Positions 42,361 to 50,613 of a stretch of 64,000 nt of DNA are shown here, one piece after another. Both the position numbers and the translations under genes were made by a program. The stretch covers positions 1-64,000 of the forward strand of contig CAWAYQ010000025.1 in NCBI GenBank assembly GCA_963786225.1, written 5' to 3'. Each line of letters begins with the position of its first letter. Within the stretch, counting starts at the first letter, position 1. A model generated the notes under the pieces. That model saw only the letters and a list, made by a program, of their open reading frames with translations, was not told the origin of the DNA and did not search any database. This DNA is from Flaviflagellibacter sp963786225. GTDB lineage: Bacteria; Pseudomonadota; Alphaproteobacteria; Rhizobiales; Methylopilaceae.

Positions 42361-44340
42361 TCAGCGTAGCGGCCAGGGCAGATCAAAATAGCTCTGCAGG
42401 ATGCCGCCGGGAAAGACCAAATAGAGCGCCTGGGCAAGCACCAGAAGAGATCCCAGAGCGCCCGCCGTGAGCAGGAAGACCCGGAACCAGGACAGCTTTG
42501 CCACGACCCGCAGGAACCCGACAAAGAACAGCGCGATCGCAAGGAAAAACCCGATCAGGGCGGTCAGTACGATCATGCCGGCTATCCAGCCCATGAAATA
42601 CCAGCTGCTGCCCGTGTCGGTCTCGCGCGGCACAACTTCAAGATCGAAATTCGCCCGCGAGCCCTTCCGGTGCCGAACCAGGGTGAAGAGAAGGACTGAG
42701 CCCGCCACGAGCCCGCAAGCGGCCACGAACAAGGGGAACACCTGCCCCAGGAAGTTGAGCTGCCAGACCTCCACGACGGTAAATACAAATACCGCCATCG
42801 CGGCGAGCGTGAACAGAACTTGAGGCGCAACGGACGCTGCTTGTGCCGTGTCGGCAGCGCCTTCGGTGTTCAGGGCGCCCCCGGCCTTTCGGCTGCGTGC
42901 CGCAAAGAAAGCTACCGCCAGGATCATGATGCCGATCGCGACGACGATGGGCTTGGTCATGAAATTCCATCCGGTGAACTGGACGGCCTGATAAAGATAG
43001 CGCTCGCTCTGCGTCGCGAGGACGAAACCGATCAGGAAAGCCGGTCGCGACCAGCCGAAACGCCGCAGCAGCACACCGATTGTGCCGAGAGCGAGGAGCC
43101 CGACCAGATCCTCCAGAGAGCGTGTGGCCTGGAAAGAGGCGAATGCGATGATCATCACCATGAACGGGGCAATGATCACGAACCGGATTGTCGTCAGGCG
43201 AGCGATCGTGGGTGAAATCAGAATGCAAAGCGCAGTGCCGATCAAATTCGCGAGCGCAAGCGACCAGACGATCGTGTAAGTGAGATCGAGATGGCGTGTC
43301 ACCATCGACGGGCCGGGCTGCAAGCCCAGCAGGATCATTCCGGCGAGGAAAATCGCCATGGATCCCGAGCCCGGAATGCCGAACAGAAGGGTCGGCACGA
43401 GGTGGCCGCCGTCCTTGGCGTTGTTCGCCAATTCAGGCGCGATGACACCCCGCACATCGCCTTTGCCGAATTGCGACTTGTCCTTCGAGCTCTGGACGAC
43501 GTGCCCGTAAGCGATCCAGTCGATCACGCTTCCGCCGATGCCGGGAATGCAGCCGAGCAGAGCTCCCAAGCCCGAACACCGCAGCGTCAGCCACCTGTTT
43601 TTCCATGTATCGCGCAGGCCAGCCATCCACCCGGTGCCGAGCTTGCCATTGCTCGATATGGACTGACCTGATCGCAGCAGATCGATAATTTCCGGAATGG
43701 CAAAGATGCCAAGACCCACGATCGTCAACTGCAGTCCGGTGGAGAGGTAGAGAGTGCCGAAATCCAGACGGTATTCGCCCGTGGCCGGAGCCGCGCCGAC
43801 CGCGCCGAACACAAGGCCGAGCGCGCAGGAGGCGAGGCCTTTGCTGATGCTGTCGCCCGATAGAATGCCGACCATCGACAGGCCAAGCAGCGCGAGCATG
43901 AACAATTCCGCCGCGCCGAATGACAGGATGAGCGGGCGCGCCATGAGGACGAAGACGCTGAGCAGGGCCGCGCCGAAAACGCCGCCGATGAATGAGGCCG
44001 AGAAGGCGGCACTGAGCGCTCGTGCCGCTTCGCCCCGCTTGGCCATCGGAAAGCCGTCGAGGATCGTCGCCTGCGAAGACGCCGAGCCAGGAATTCCCAT
44101 GAGTACGGACGAGAATGTATCGGCCGTCGGAATGACGGCGACCATGCCCATCAGCATGGCAAGCGCCGCCGTGACGTCCATGCCGTAAATGAAGGGCAGC
44201 AGCAGCGACATGCCCGCGATGCCGCCGAGCGCCGGCAGAATACCGACAATCAGGCCGACGGTCACACCGATCATCAGATAGCCGAGATATGTCAGGCTTA
44301 GAAGATTGGCGAGTGCCCCAAAGATCGCATCCTGAATCAT
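42361..44340 (-). CDS. Fused TctA-TctB tricarboxylate transporter subunit
   Basis: A 659-aa protein combining both membrane subunits of a tripartite tricarboxylate transporter. Residues 1-490 are TctA-like, with the loops GILPALGGIAGMSLLLPFI and SVLMGIPGSASSQATILDGFPMA, and later PELANNAKDGGHLVPTLLFGIPGSGSMAIFLAGM. After a polar linker (about 490-520), residues 520-659 are TctB-like with four membrane helices. In the other tct operon of this window (5.6-8.8 kb) the two are separate genes. It lies between TctC (with a strong hairpin) and the PrpF-like tautomerase. Confidence 0.88.
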   Translation of the reverse strand: MIQDAIFGALANLLSLTYLGYLMIGVTVGLIVGILPALGGIAGMSLLLPFIYGMDVTAALAMLMGMVAVIPTADTFSSVLMGIPGSASSQATILDGFPMAKRGEAARALSAAFSASFIGGVFGAALLSVFVLMARPLILSFGAAELFMLALLGLSMVGILSGDSISKGLASCALGLVFGAVGAAPATGEYRLDFGTLYLSTGLQLTIVGLGIFAIPEIIDLLRSGQSISSNGKLGTGWMAGLRDTWKNRWLTLRCSGLGALLGCIPGIGGSVIDWIAYGHVVQSSKDKSQFGKGDVRGVIAPELANNAKDGGHLVPTLLFGIPGSGSMAIFLAGMILLGLQPGPSMVTRHLDLTYTIVWSLALANLIGTALCILISPTIARLTTIRFVIIAPFMVMIIAFASFQATRSLEDLVGLLALGTIGVLLRRFGWSRPAFLIGFVLATQSERYLYQAVQFTGWNFMTKPIVVAIGIMILAVAFFAARSRKAGGALNTEGAADTAQAASVAPQVLFTLAAMAVFVFTVVEVWQLNFLGQVFPLFVAACGLVAGSVLLFTLVRHRKGSRANFDLEVVPRETDTGSSWYFMGWIAGMIVLTALIGFFLAIALFFVGFLRVVAKLSWFRVFLLTAGALGSLLVLAQALYLVFPGGILQSYFDLPWPLR

Positions 44341-44373
44341 GGTGTCAGTCTCTCGTCGTGGCGAGCGGGAAAA

Positions 44374-44402
44374 GGCCGCCGCCGGAATTACCGGCGGCGG
44401 CC
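44374..44402 (-). terminator. Hairpin with U-tract between TctC and TctA-TctB
   Basis: Perfect 12-bp stem GGCCGCCGCCGG / CCGGCGGCGGCC with a 5-base loop; on the minus strand TTTT follows the stem. It lies after the TctC stop, so it probably reduces transcription into the permease gene and leaves receptor in excess. Confidence 0.7.
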
Positions 44403-44426
44403 GACATCAGGGCGCTGTAAAGTGGA

Positions 44427-45524
44427 TCAGAACTTCACCTGATATTCTTCTTTGAGGAAATTGCGCACCCATTCGCGCGATTCAGGACTGATGGTCGTCG
44501 CGACCTTGAAGAGTCCTTCAACGTCCGTGCCAACGGCCTGCTTGTACTTGCCGAGAATTTCTCCGGCTTTCGCCTGCAGCTCGGGATCCTTGATCGTATC
44601 CTCAAACGCCTTGCGGTATACCGCGACGATATTGGCAGGAGTTTTGATCGGCAGCATTGCAGGCTTGTTGGCGTTCAGCCCAGCGCCGAACAGCGCCTTG
44701 TAGGCGTCGAACTCGATGCCCTCCGGCTTCTTGCCGTGAACAGCCTCGTACGCTTCAACGAAGCTCGGGAGATCCGGGAATGTCGGGTCGCGGATGATGT
44801 TTCCCTGGCTGTCGAACACGCCCCACGAAAAGATCGGTACGGCTTCCTTGGCCTCGACCATGGGCACAACGTTGGTGAGGTAGGCCGACGAGGTCTGATA
44901 ATCGATCGTGGCTTCACCGCGTTCGAAGGCCAGGCGTCCATCGGCGCGACCGGTCATCCCGAACACGTGACGAACTTTCAGGCCGAGCAGCCGGTATCCG
45001 AGCATCGGCACGAGATCCAGCGATGTCGGACCCTGGCTACCATAAACCAGTTCCTTGCCCTGGAGCTTCTTCAGATCCGCCGGCGTCGTTACACCCGCGG
45101 AAGGCGGGAGATAAGTGACACCGCCCGACGGCGAGACGATGAGCGGAGCGAAATCCCGATTGAAGTCGTACTTCACCTTGATGTCGCCCAGCAGCATCGG
45201 CAGAGCCGTCGATCCGGTCGTGCCGATCAACGTCGTTCCGTCGGCCTTGGCGCGGGCAGCGAAGTCGTTCGTGCCGGTGATAGATCCGCCGCCCGGCACG
45301 TTACGGATGATGACGTTCGGCTTTCCTGGCAGATATTTGGAGAGATACGGAGCGAGGAAGCGCGCCCAAACGTCGGTTCCTCCGCCTTCGGCCAATGGTA
45401 CAACCCACTCGATTGTCTGGCCTGAAAAATCCACGGCTTGAGCTTGCGCACCGCCCGTTGGGTAGAGTGTTGCCGCAACTGCGAATGCGGCGACGCCAGC
45501 GAATAGCGATCGTCTGTCGATCAT
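44427..45524 (-). CDS. TctC/Bug-family receptor
   Basis: A 365-aa periplasmic receptor, longer than tctC in the first operon. The signal peptide is Tat-like in look (MIDRRSLFAGVAAFAVAATLYPTGGAQAQA, with a single DRR). The mature start TIEWVVPLAEGGGTDVWARFLAPYLSKYLPGKPNVIIRNVPGGGSITGTN has the Bug carboxylate-binding loop. It is the first gene of the minus-strand operon that continues to TctA-TctB and the PrpF-like isomerase. A palindrome of the PdhR/LldR type lies about 155 bp upstream, and a GntR gene is divergent. Confidence 0.85.
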   Translation of the reverse strand: MIDRRSLFAGVAAFAVAATLYPTGGAQAQAVDFSGQTIEWVVPLAEGGGTDVWARFLAPYLSKYLPGKPNVIIRNVPGGGSITGTNDFAARAKADGTTLIGTTGSTALPMLLGDIKVKYDFNRDFAPLIVSPSGGVTYLPPSAGVTTPADLKKLQGKELVYGSQGPTSLDLVPMLGYRLLGLKVRHVFGMTGRADGRLAFERGEATIDYQTSSAYLTNVVPMVEAKEAVPIFSWGVFDSQGNIIRDPTFPDLPSFVEAYEAVHGKKPEGIEFDAYKALFGAGLNANKPAMLPIKTPANIVAVYRKAFEDTIKDPELQAKAGEILGKYKQAVGTDVEGLFKVATTISPESREWVRNFLKEEYQVKF

Positions 45525-46006
45525 TTTGATCTCCTCCCTTGGCGCCTGATTGTTTCAGACGCATTTTGCCCAGTGCTTTTTGCACTCTCGAACTGGTCCT
45601 GCGCCAAACCACTCATCCTCAGATGATGAAGCCGGGCGTCTTCCTCCGTTAAGTGCCTTTTCCATAACTGGCTGGCCTGGGCATTGGTCCTACCAATGCC
45701 TGGCTGTCACCAAACTAGATTGCATGTTTCGATTTAAAAATACAACGGCATACACAGTCGGCTTTGGCGTCTCTTGAGGGATGAACGATCGGTCACGTTT
45801 TCGGGCGCGTGCGAATGCAGCAGAAGTCCAATCCGAGGTAAGCGGCTCTTCAAGCTCAGTCTGCTGGCGGATGTAACCACCTTGCAGAGATGGATACGCC
45901 TGTATACGATTTTCCGTACCGGCTAACGCTGGGGAATGCTGCTGCCTCGGATACGATCGCGCGGATCGTCCGGCACTCGTTCATCCGTTAGCTTGCCAGG
46001 ATTGTC
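45525..46006. other. 482-bp divergent regulatory region between TctC and GntR genes
   Basis: Longest clean intergenic stretch outside the ggt region. It holds the palindrome at 45680-45700, AT-rich promoter-like stretches (around 45725-45760) and a TGTATAC at 45901-45907 that could be a secondary half-site. No coding frame looks real. It most likely carries both promoters and the operators of the GntR-type regulator. Confidence 0.55.
45680..45700. promoter_or_regulatory. PdhR/LldR-type palindromic operator
   Basis: GGCATTGGT-CCT-ACCAATGCC, a 21-bp perfect palindrome with 9-bp arms. Its core ATTGGTnnnACCAAT matches the operator type known for the FCD-domain GntR regulators PdhR and LldR. It lies between the TctC gene and the divergent FCD/GntR gene, so it is a strong candidate site for that regulator. 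Confidence 0.75.
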
Positions 46007-46657
46007 ATGGACGACAAAGGCCTCCCGCGTTCCCAGATCGTATATGCGGCTCTCAAGCAGATGATCCGCGAGGGGAAGCTGCGGGCAGGCCAGCGGATGC
46101 GCGAAATCGAAATCGCCGAGGCCCAAGACGTCAGCCGGACTCCTGTTCGCGAAGCCATGCATCGATTGATATCGGAAGGTCTGTTCGAAGTCAGCGCAGC
46201 ACGAGGCGTTGCCGTCACCGAACTCAGCAAGCACCAGATCCTGGAGATGTACGGGCTGCGCGAGTTCCTTGAGGGGGCCTCTGCGCGCTTTGCGGCGCAG
46301 CATGCTTCTCTGACGGAAATGCGTTCGCTGCGAGAACTCGCGGATCATACGCAGCAGATCTCGGAGGACGATTCCGCACTGCACGCCAAGCTCAACAAAC
46401 AATTCCACGCCCGGATCGCCGAGGCCGCGCACAATCAGTATCTGAGCCGCGCACTGGCCCTGCTTTACGATTTCCTCATTCTCGTTCCAGGAACCACGTT
46501 CCAGTACAAAGGGCGTGTCGCATTGGTCCACGCCGAACATCTGGCGATCCTGGACGCGATCGAGGCGCGCGATGCCGACGGTGCCGAAAGCGCCGCACGT
46601 CTTCATATCCGCAGCTCCGGCGAGGTGCGGCTGCAGATGTTGTTCGGGCAGCGGTGA
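46007..46657 (+). CDS. GntR-family regulator with FCD ligand domain
   Basis: A 216-aa one-component repressor-type regulator. Residues 5-75 form the winged HTH (GQRMREIEIAEAQDVSRTPVREAMHRLISEGLFEVSAARGVAVTEL). Residues about 80-215 form the helical FCD domain, with FHARIAEAAHNQYL and the later EHLAILDAIEARDADGAESAARLHI carrying the usual metal- or ligand-binding histidines. It is divergent from the TctC-TctAB-PrpF operon and the palindrome at 45680-45700 suits its family. The effector is probably a carboxylate. Confidence 0.88.
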   Translation: MDDKGLPRSQIVYAALKQMIREGKLRAGQRMREIEIAEAQDVSRTPVREAMHRLISEGLFEVSAARGVAVTELSKHQILEMYGLREFLEGASARFAAQHASLTEMRSLRELADHTQQISEDDSALHAKLNKQFHARIAEAAHNQYLSRALALLYDFLILVPGTTFQYKGRVALVHAEHLAILDAIEARDADGAESAARLHIRSSGEVRLQMLFGQR

Positions 46658-46729
46658 CTTGCCGGTGCGCCGGACCAGATCTCGCGGCACATCGCAGTTT
46701 CCTGTATCCTTCGACAGCAGGAGGTCGCC

Positions 46730-46969
46730 ATGATGAACGAGGCCCTTATCGTTCAACTGCTCGAATGGATCGGCAAAGAACCCCGGCCCTACACCGAGAC
46801 GATCGACGCCTGGCGGACATCGTGCCCCCGGCTCACGATTTGGGAAGACGCCCTGAGCGATGGTCTGATCGAACGGGTCCCGAACGGCACGATAGCAACT
46901 GCTCAGGTGCGCATAACGCGCGCCGGACGCTCATTGATTGAGGAAAGCGCGCGCGCCCAGAGGTCCTGA
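46730..46969 (+). CDS. Small hypothetical winged-helix-like protein
   Basis: A 79-aa protein with a strong ribosome-binding site (CAGGAGG, 7 bp from the ATG). It reads MMNEALIVQLLEWIGKEPRPYTETIDAWRTSCPRLTIWEDALSDGLIERV and ends ITRAGRSLIEESARAQ, with the spacing of a short DNA-binding winged helix (helix-turn-helix then a wing). No family is certain. It lies 72 bp after the GntR gene and may be co-transcribed. Confidence 0.65.
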   Translation: MMNEALIVQLLEWIGKEPRPYTETIDAWRTSCPRLTIWEDALSDGLIERVPNGTIATAQVRITRAGRSLIEESARAQRS

Positions 46970-47611
46970 AGGCGGAGCGCCCGCCTCGACGCTGACACCG
47001 AGCATCACCCTCAGGGACGGGAAGCCGTTTATGGGGCTCGGCGTCGCCTGCGGGCTCAAGGCCATGTATTGACGACTTTGCCCTGAATCAGACCGAGCCC
47101 GATCCGAAAGCTCGATGAGTTCATCGGCGTTCGCGAGGGCCAGTCGGGGCTTGCTCGCACGCGCTCATCCTCAATCCGTATCTCATGATGTTGCTACGAC
47201 AGCGGTAACCCTCGTCACTATTGCAATTCCCATGATCGCAACATCGACCAGATCTACGCCATGGCGTCCTCAAGCCGGCCCAGGGCAGGCCACGGAGCAA
47301 CCGCGAGCCATAACCGAAAGTAGCGTTGTGGCGACCGCACCCCCTGAGGCAACCTGTCGCAGTAAGTGGATAGCCACAGGAGAGCCTACGGCCGCGAGAA
47401 GGCAGATGGCTTCGCCAACGAACCCGTGATCTTGAGCGCAGGTGGTTCGATTTAAGCGTCCAACTCGCGGTCCTTGACGGACGGTTCTGGGAAGCCTCTC
47501 GGGCGATGTAATCGCCCTGCGTTGACGCCGGGATGTACGGCACCATCGGCGCGTCTGAACCGGAAGCGCTCACCTGTGGTTTCGCCAATCATAAACAAAA
47601 AGGGGAAACGC
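46970..47611. other. 642-bp region without a recognisable gene, holding a ggt remnant
   Basis: From 46990 to 47103 it carries a degenerate copy of parts of the ggt 3' end (see repeat entry). The rest (47104-47611) has short open frames in both directions but none with a start, ribosome-binding site and recognisable protein. It ends at the ggt ribosome-binding site (AGGGGAAA). It reads as gene debris. Confidence 0.6.
46990..47103 (+). repeat. Degenerate partial copy of the ggt 3' end and its downstream DNA
   Basis: 46990-47042 closely matches 49230-49282 (inside ggt, with the shared GACGGGAAGCCGTTTATGGG) and 47043-47103 matches 49674-49733 (just after ggt, with CGGGCTCAAGG and ATGTATTGACG). 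About 390 bp of the parent between these parts is missing. It looks like a duplication that lost its middle and then drifted. Confidence 0.75.
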
Positions 47612-49636
47612 ATGACAAGTTCAGGTGGAAGACTTGCAATCGGAACTCCGCGCATGAATTCGAGATTGTTCCGCAGGCTGCTATTGGCGTGCCTTGCGAT
47701 CTCGACGTCAGTACTGGGTCCTCTGAGCTTCGAGCGCGGCCACGCCCTCGCTGCCGACCGTCCGCCCGTCATGGGCCCGAACGCCGCGGTCTCCGCGGGC
47801 GATCCCCTTGTGACCGCAGCCGCGATCGAAATCCTCAACGCCGGCGGCAACGCGTTCGATGCGGGCGTCGCTTCCCTGCTTGTGGGCGGCATTATCGAAC
47901 AAGACCTCTACAGCCTGGGCGGCGAGGCGTTGGTCTTGGTCTACCCCGTTCAGGAGAAGAAGGTCACTTCGATCGTCGGACAGGGTTGGGCGTCCAAGAA
48001 CGCCACGATCGATTGGTACCAATCGAGAGGTAAGGATCTGGCCGGGGAAGGGCTTGATCCCTCCGTCGTCCCCGGAGCGCTCCATGCTGCTCTGACAGTG
48101 CTTGAGAAATGGGGCACGATGTCCTTCGAGAGGGTTTCTGCCCGCGCTATCCAGTACGCAGAGCACGGCTTTCCGCTTCGTCCGCGGACAGCGGCGGCGG
48201 TGACGCAGAATCTCGAATTCTTCAAGAAATGGCCCGACAACCAGAAATTCTGGCTGAAGCCCGACGGGGCCGAATACAAGGCCGGCGAAGTCATCAAGAT
48301 GCCGACGCTAGCCGCGACCCTGAAGAAAATGGTCGAGGCGGAAAAAGGTGGGGCGAGCGGCGGTCGTGAGGCCGGCATCGCGGCGGCGCGCGACCGCTTC
48401 TACAAGGGGGACATCGCGGAAGCGATGCTGGCCTTCCTGAAGAAGCAAGACACGCCCTACGAACTCAGCGACTTCGCGGAGTATTTCGCGCGCATCGAAG
48501 AGCCGGCCACGATCAATTATCGGGGCTACGACATCTACAAGCATTCATTCGGCAGCCAAGGCCCCACGCTCCTCCAGACGCTCAATATCCTTGAGCAGTT
48601 CGATCTCAAAGCAATGGGGCAGAACAGCGCTGACTACCTGCACACGGTCGTGGAGGCCATGAAGCTCAGTTACGCGGATCGCGACACCTACTACGGCGAT
48701 CCGGAGTTCGTGAAAACTCCCGCTGAGGGCCTGCTGTCAAAAGAATACGCCAAGGAACGCGCGAAGCTGATTGACCCCAAAACCGCCTCGCTCGATTTCA
48801 AGGCAGGCAATCCGCTTCCCTACGACTCCAAGGTGAAAGAGTGGAAGTTCTGGGTCGCCAATCTGAAGGGCGGGAGCCCCGACGGAGCGCCTCCGCCAAA
48901 TGCGGAGCCGATCCGCGGTACCACAACGGGAACGCAGCCGATCAACTTTTCTCCGTCTTCTGCTCCCGATCCGCACCGCCTGACGCCGATTTCGTTCAGC
49001 GGCAAAGAGCGCCTCGCAAGCGATCCGCGCGGCTTCGTCAAGGACACGACCCACATGGCCGTGGTCGACAAGGACGGCAACATTTTCGACAGCACGCCGA
49101 GCGGCGGTTGGATTGGAGGCGCCGTTGTCCTTGGAGACACCGGGATTCCAATGAGCGTCCGGGGTGAGCAGTTCTGGCTAAATCCGGAGATGGCGGCTCA
49201 GCTTCGGCCACGCTCACGTCCTCGGTACACGCTGACACCGAGCATCATCCTCAAGGACGGGAAGCCGTTTATGGGACTCGGCACTCCCGGTGGAGACAAC
49301 CAGGATCAAACGATACTCCAGGCCTTCCTCAACGTCGTCGAGTTCTGGCCCAAATGGTACCCGAACCTGCACGAGGCTTTCGAGTGGCCGCGCGTATCGA
49401 CATCCCACTTCCATGGTTCGTTCTGGCCGCACACGGCTGGTCTCAACAAACTCACCGTGGAGTCGCCCGTCGGCGACGACGTGATCAATGCGCTGAAGGC
49501 GAGAGGTCATGACGTGACCATCGGCAAACCCTACAGCATCGGAGGGTGCGCCACGGCGGTGATGATCGATCCCGGAACAGGCATGCGCCTCGCGGGTGCC
49601 GACCCTCGGCGCTATTGCTACGCGCTGGCCTATTGA
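47612..49636 (+). CDS. ggt: Gamma-glutamyltransferase
   Basis: Periplasmic N-terminal-nucleophile hydrolase of 674 aa. The ATG at 47612 follows AGGGGAAA and gives an export signal (RLFRRLLLACLAISTSVLGPL). The large-subunit part begins VMGPNAAVSAGDPLVTAAAIEILNAGGNAFDAGVA. Thr479 in KDTTHMAVVD is the expected autocleavage nucleophile, and TPSGGW and GLGTPGGDNQDQ line the active site. It could release amino acids from glutathione or gamma-glutamyl peptides, or act on beta-lactam-like amides. A 13-bp hairpin follows the stop. It is convergent with the ABC/enolase operon. Confidence 0.87.
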   Translation: MTSSGGRLAIGTPRMNSRLFRRLLLACLAISTSVLGPLSFERGHALAADRPPVMGPNAAVSAGDPLVTAAAIEILNAGGNAFDAGVASLLVGGIIEQDLYSLGGEALVLVYPVQEKKVTSIVGQGWASKNATIDWYQSRGKDLAGEGLDPSVVPGALHAALTVLEKWGTMSFERVSARAIQYAEHGFPLRPRTAAAVTQNLEFFKKWPDNQKFWLKPDGAEYKAGEVIKMPTLAATLKKMVEAEKGGASGGREAGIAAARDRFYKGDIAEAMLAFLKKQDTPYELSDFAEYFARIEEPATINYRGYDIYKHSFGSQGPTLLQTLNILEQFDLKAMGQNSADYLHTVVEAMKLSYADRDTYYGDPEFVKTPAEGLLSKEYAKERAKLIDPKTASLDFKAGNPLPYDSKVKEWKFWVANLKGGSPDGAPPPNAEPIRGTTTGTQPINFSPSSAPDPHRLTPISFSGKERLASDPRGFVKDTTHMAVVDKDGNIFDSTPSGGWIGGAVVLGDTGIPMSVRGEQFWLNPEMAAQLRPRSRPRYTLTPSIILKDGKPFMGLGTPGGDNQDQTILQAFLNVVEFWPKWYPNLHEAFEWPRVSTSHFHGSFWPHTAGLNKLTVESPVGDDVINALKARGHDVTIGKPYSIGGCATAVMIDPGTGMRLAGADPRRYCYALAY

Positions 49637-49643
49637 GCGTAAT

Positions 49644-49674
49644 GATCAGACGGAGCGTCGTGCTCCGTCTGATC
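49644..49674. terminator. Hairpin after ggt
   Basis: Perfect 13-bp stem GATCAGACGGAGC / GCTCCGTCTGATC with a 5-base loop, 8 bases after the ggt stop. There is no U-tract. It serves ggt and perhaps the convergent hydrolase gene. Confidence 0.6.
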
Positions 49675-49756
49675 GTCGCCCGCGGGCTCAAGGCGATGTA
49701 TTGACGGCATTGCCCTGTTCGGGCCGAGCCCGATGGGGCAGTCGCTCCGGCAGGAA

Positions 49757-50584
49757 CTACCTGGACGACGTCTCCTGTAGGAAGCGAAGCGTGTGCCGCG
49801 CCACATGGTGAGGCTGATCGAGCTGAGGGGTGTGGCCCGCCGCGGCGATGACGAGGTGTTCCACGTTCGCGGCAAGAAGGTGGTCTCCGGCAGCCAATGC
49901 GTGAGCATCCTCCGCTCCGGAGATGATGAGCATCGGTGTTTGGTTCGCTCTTAGCTCATCCCGCAGCTCCGTCAGGAGCGGTCGGCGAAGCAGTATCTGC
50001 CGCAGGACTGCTGCCGAGGTCCGCCCAGGATGGCTGCCGAGTTCGGCCACGAGGTGTTCGAACAGAGCCGGCTGACGCTGTTCCAGCCCGCGTCGTGACG
50101 GCCCGCTGAGAAAGGCCCGCGCTGCGGCAAGTGGCTCGTCTGTCTCAAAGCGGACCGCGGCCTTCTCGATTTGAGCCGCCCAGCCCGGACGGAGGTCGGG
50201 AAGCCCACCGCCGCCGACACTCATCAAGGTGGCTGAAATCACCCGCGCGGGGTGGCGGAGTGCCATAAGGAGCGCGGTCGACGCGCCCATGGAAACCCCG
50301 ACCAGATGGGCATTTTCGATATGAAAGGCGTCAAGCAGGTCGACGCAGTCATCGACGGCAATAGCTTGGGAATATCCCTCTTCGTCGTTTGGCGGTGCCG
50401 AAGGCGCGTAACCCCGTGCGAAGAGTTCGATGCATCGGAACCCCGGAAAGAAGCGCCGGAAGTCAGCGAAGCACAGATGTGCGGACGCGAATTCATGCAG
50501 CATCAGCACAGTGGCGCCGTCGCCCTTGATCCGCGCGCAAAGCTGTGTGCCATCGCGCGCGGAGAAACGTATCAATTGGTCCAT
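49757..50584 (-). CDS. Alpha/beta hydrolase
   Basis: A 275-aa alpha/beta hydrolase. The ATG at 50584 gives MDQLIRFSARDGTQLCARI. The nucleophile is Ser in LVGVSMGAST, preceded by MLHEFASAHLCF; the likely catalytic His is in AAGHTPQLDQPHH near the C-terminus. The open frame continues upstream without coding character. It is the last gene of the eight-gene minus-strand run from 61861 and lies 29 bp after the enolase-superfamily gene. It probably hydrolyses an ester or lactone of the imported compound. Confidence 0.78.
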   Translation of the reverse strand: MDQLIRFSARDGTQLCARIKGDGATVLMLHEFASAHLCFADFRRFFPGFRCIELFARGYAPSAPPNDEEGYSQAIAVDDCVDLLDAFHIENAHLVGVSMGASTALLMALRHPARVISATLMSVGGGGLPDLRPGWAAQIEKAAVRFETDEPLAAARAFLSGPSRRGLEQRQPALFEHLVAELGSHPGRTSAAVLRQILLRRPLLTELRDELRANQTPMLIISGAEDAHALAAGDHLLAANVEHLVIAAAGHTPQLDQPHHVARHTLRFLQETSSR

Positions 50585-50613
50585 CCCGCGCCCCGCGCGT
50601 TCGGATCGGCCCC

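Noticed and set aside
47115..47588. Open frames of 104 and 155 codons in the region before ggt
   Set aside because: No ribosome-binding site, no recognisable family, and the neighbourhood contains degenerate duplicated DNA.
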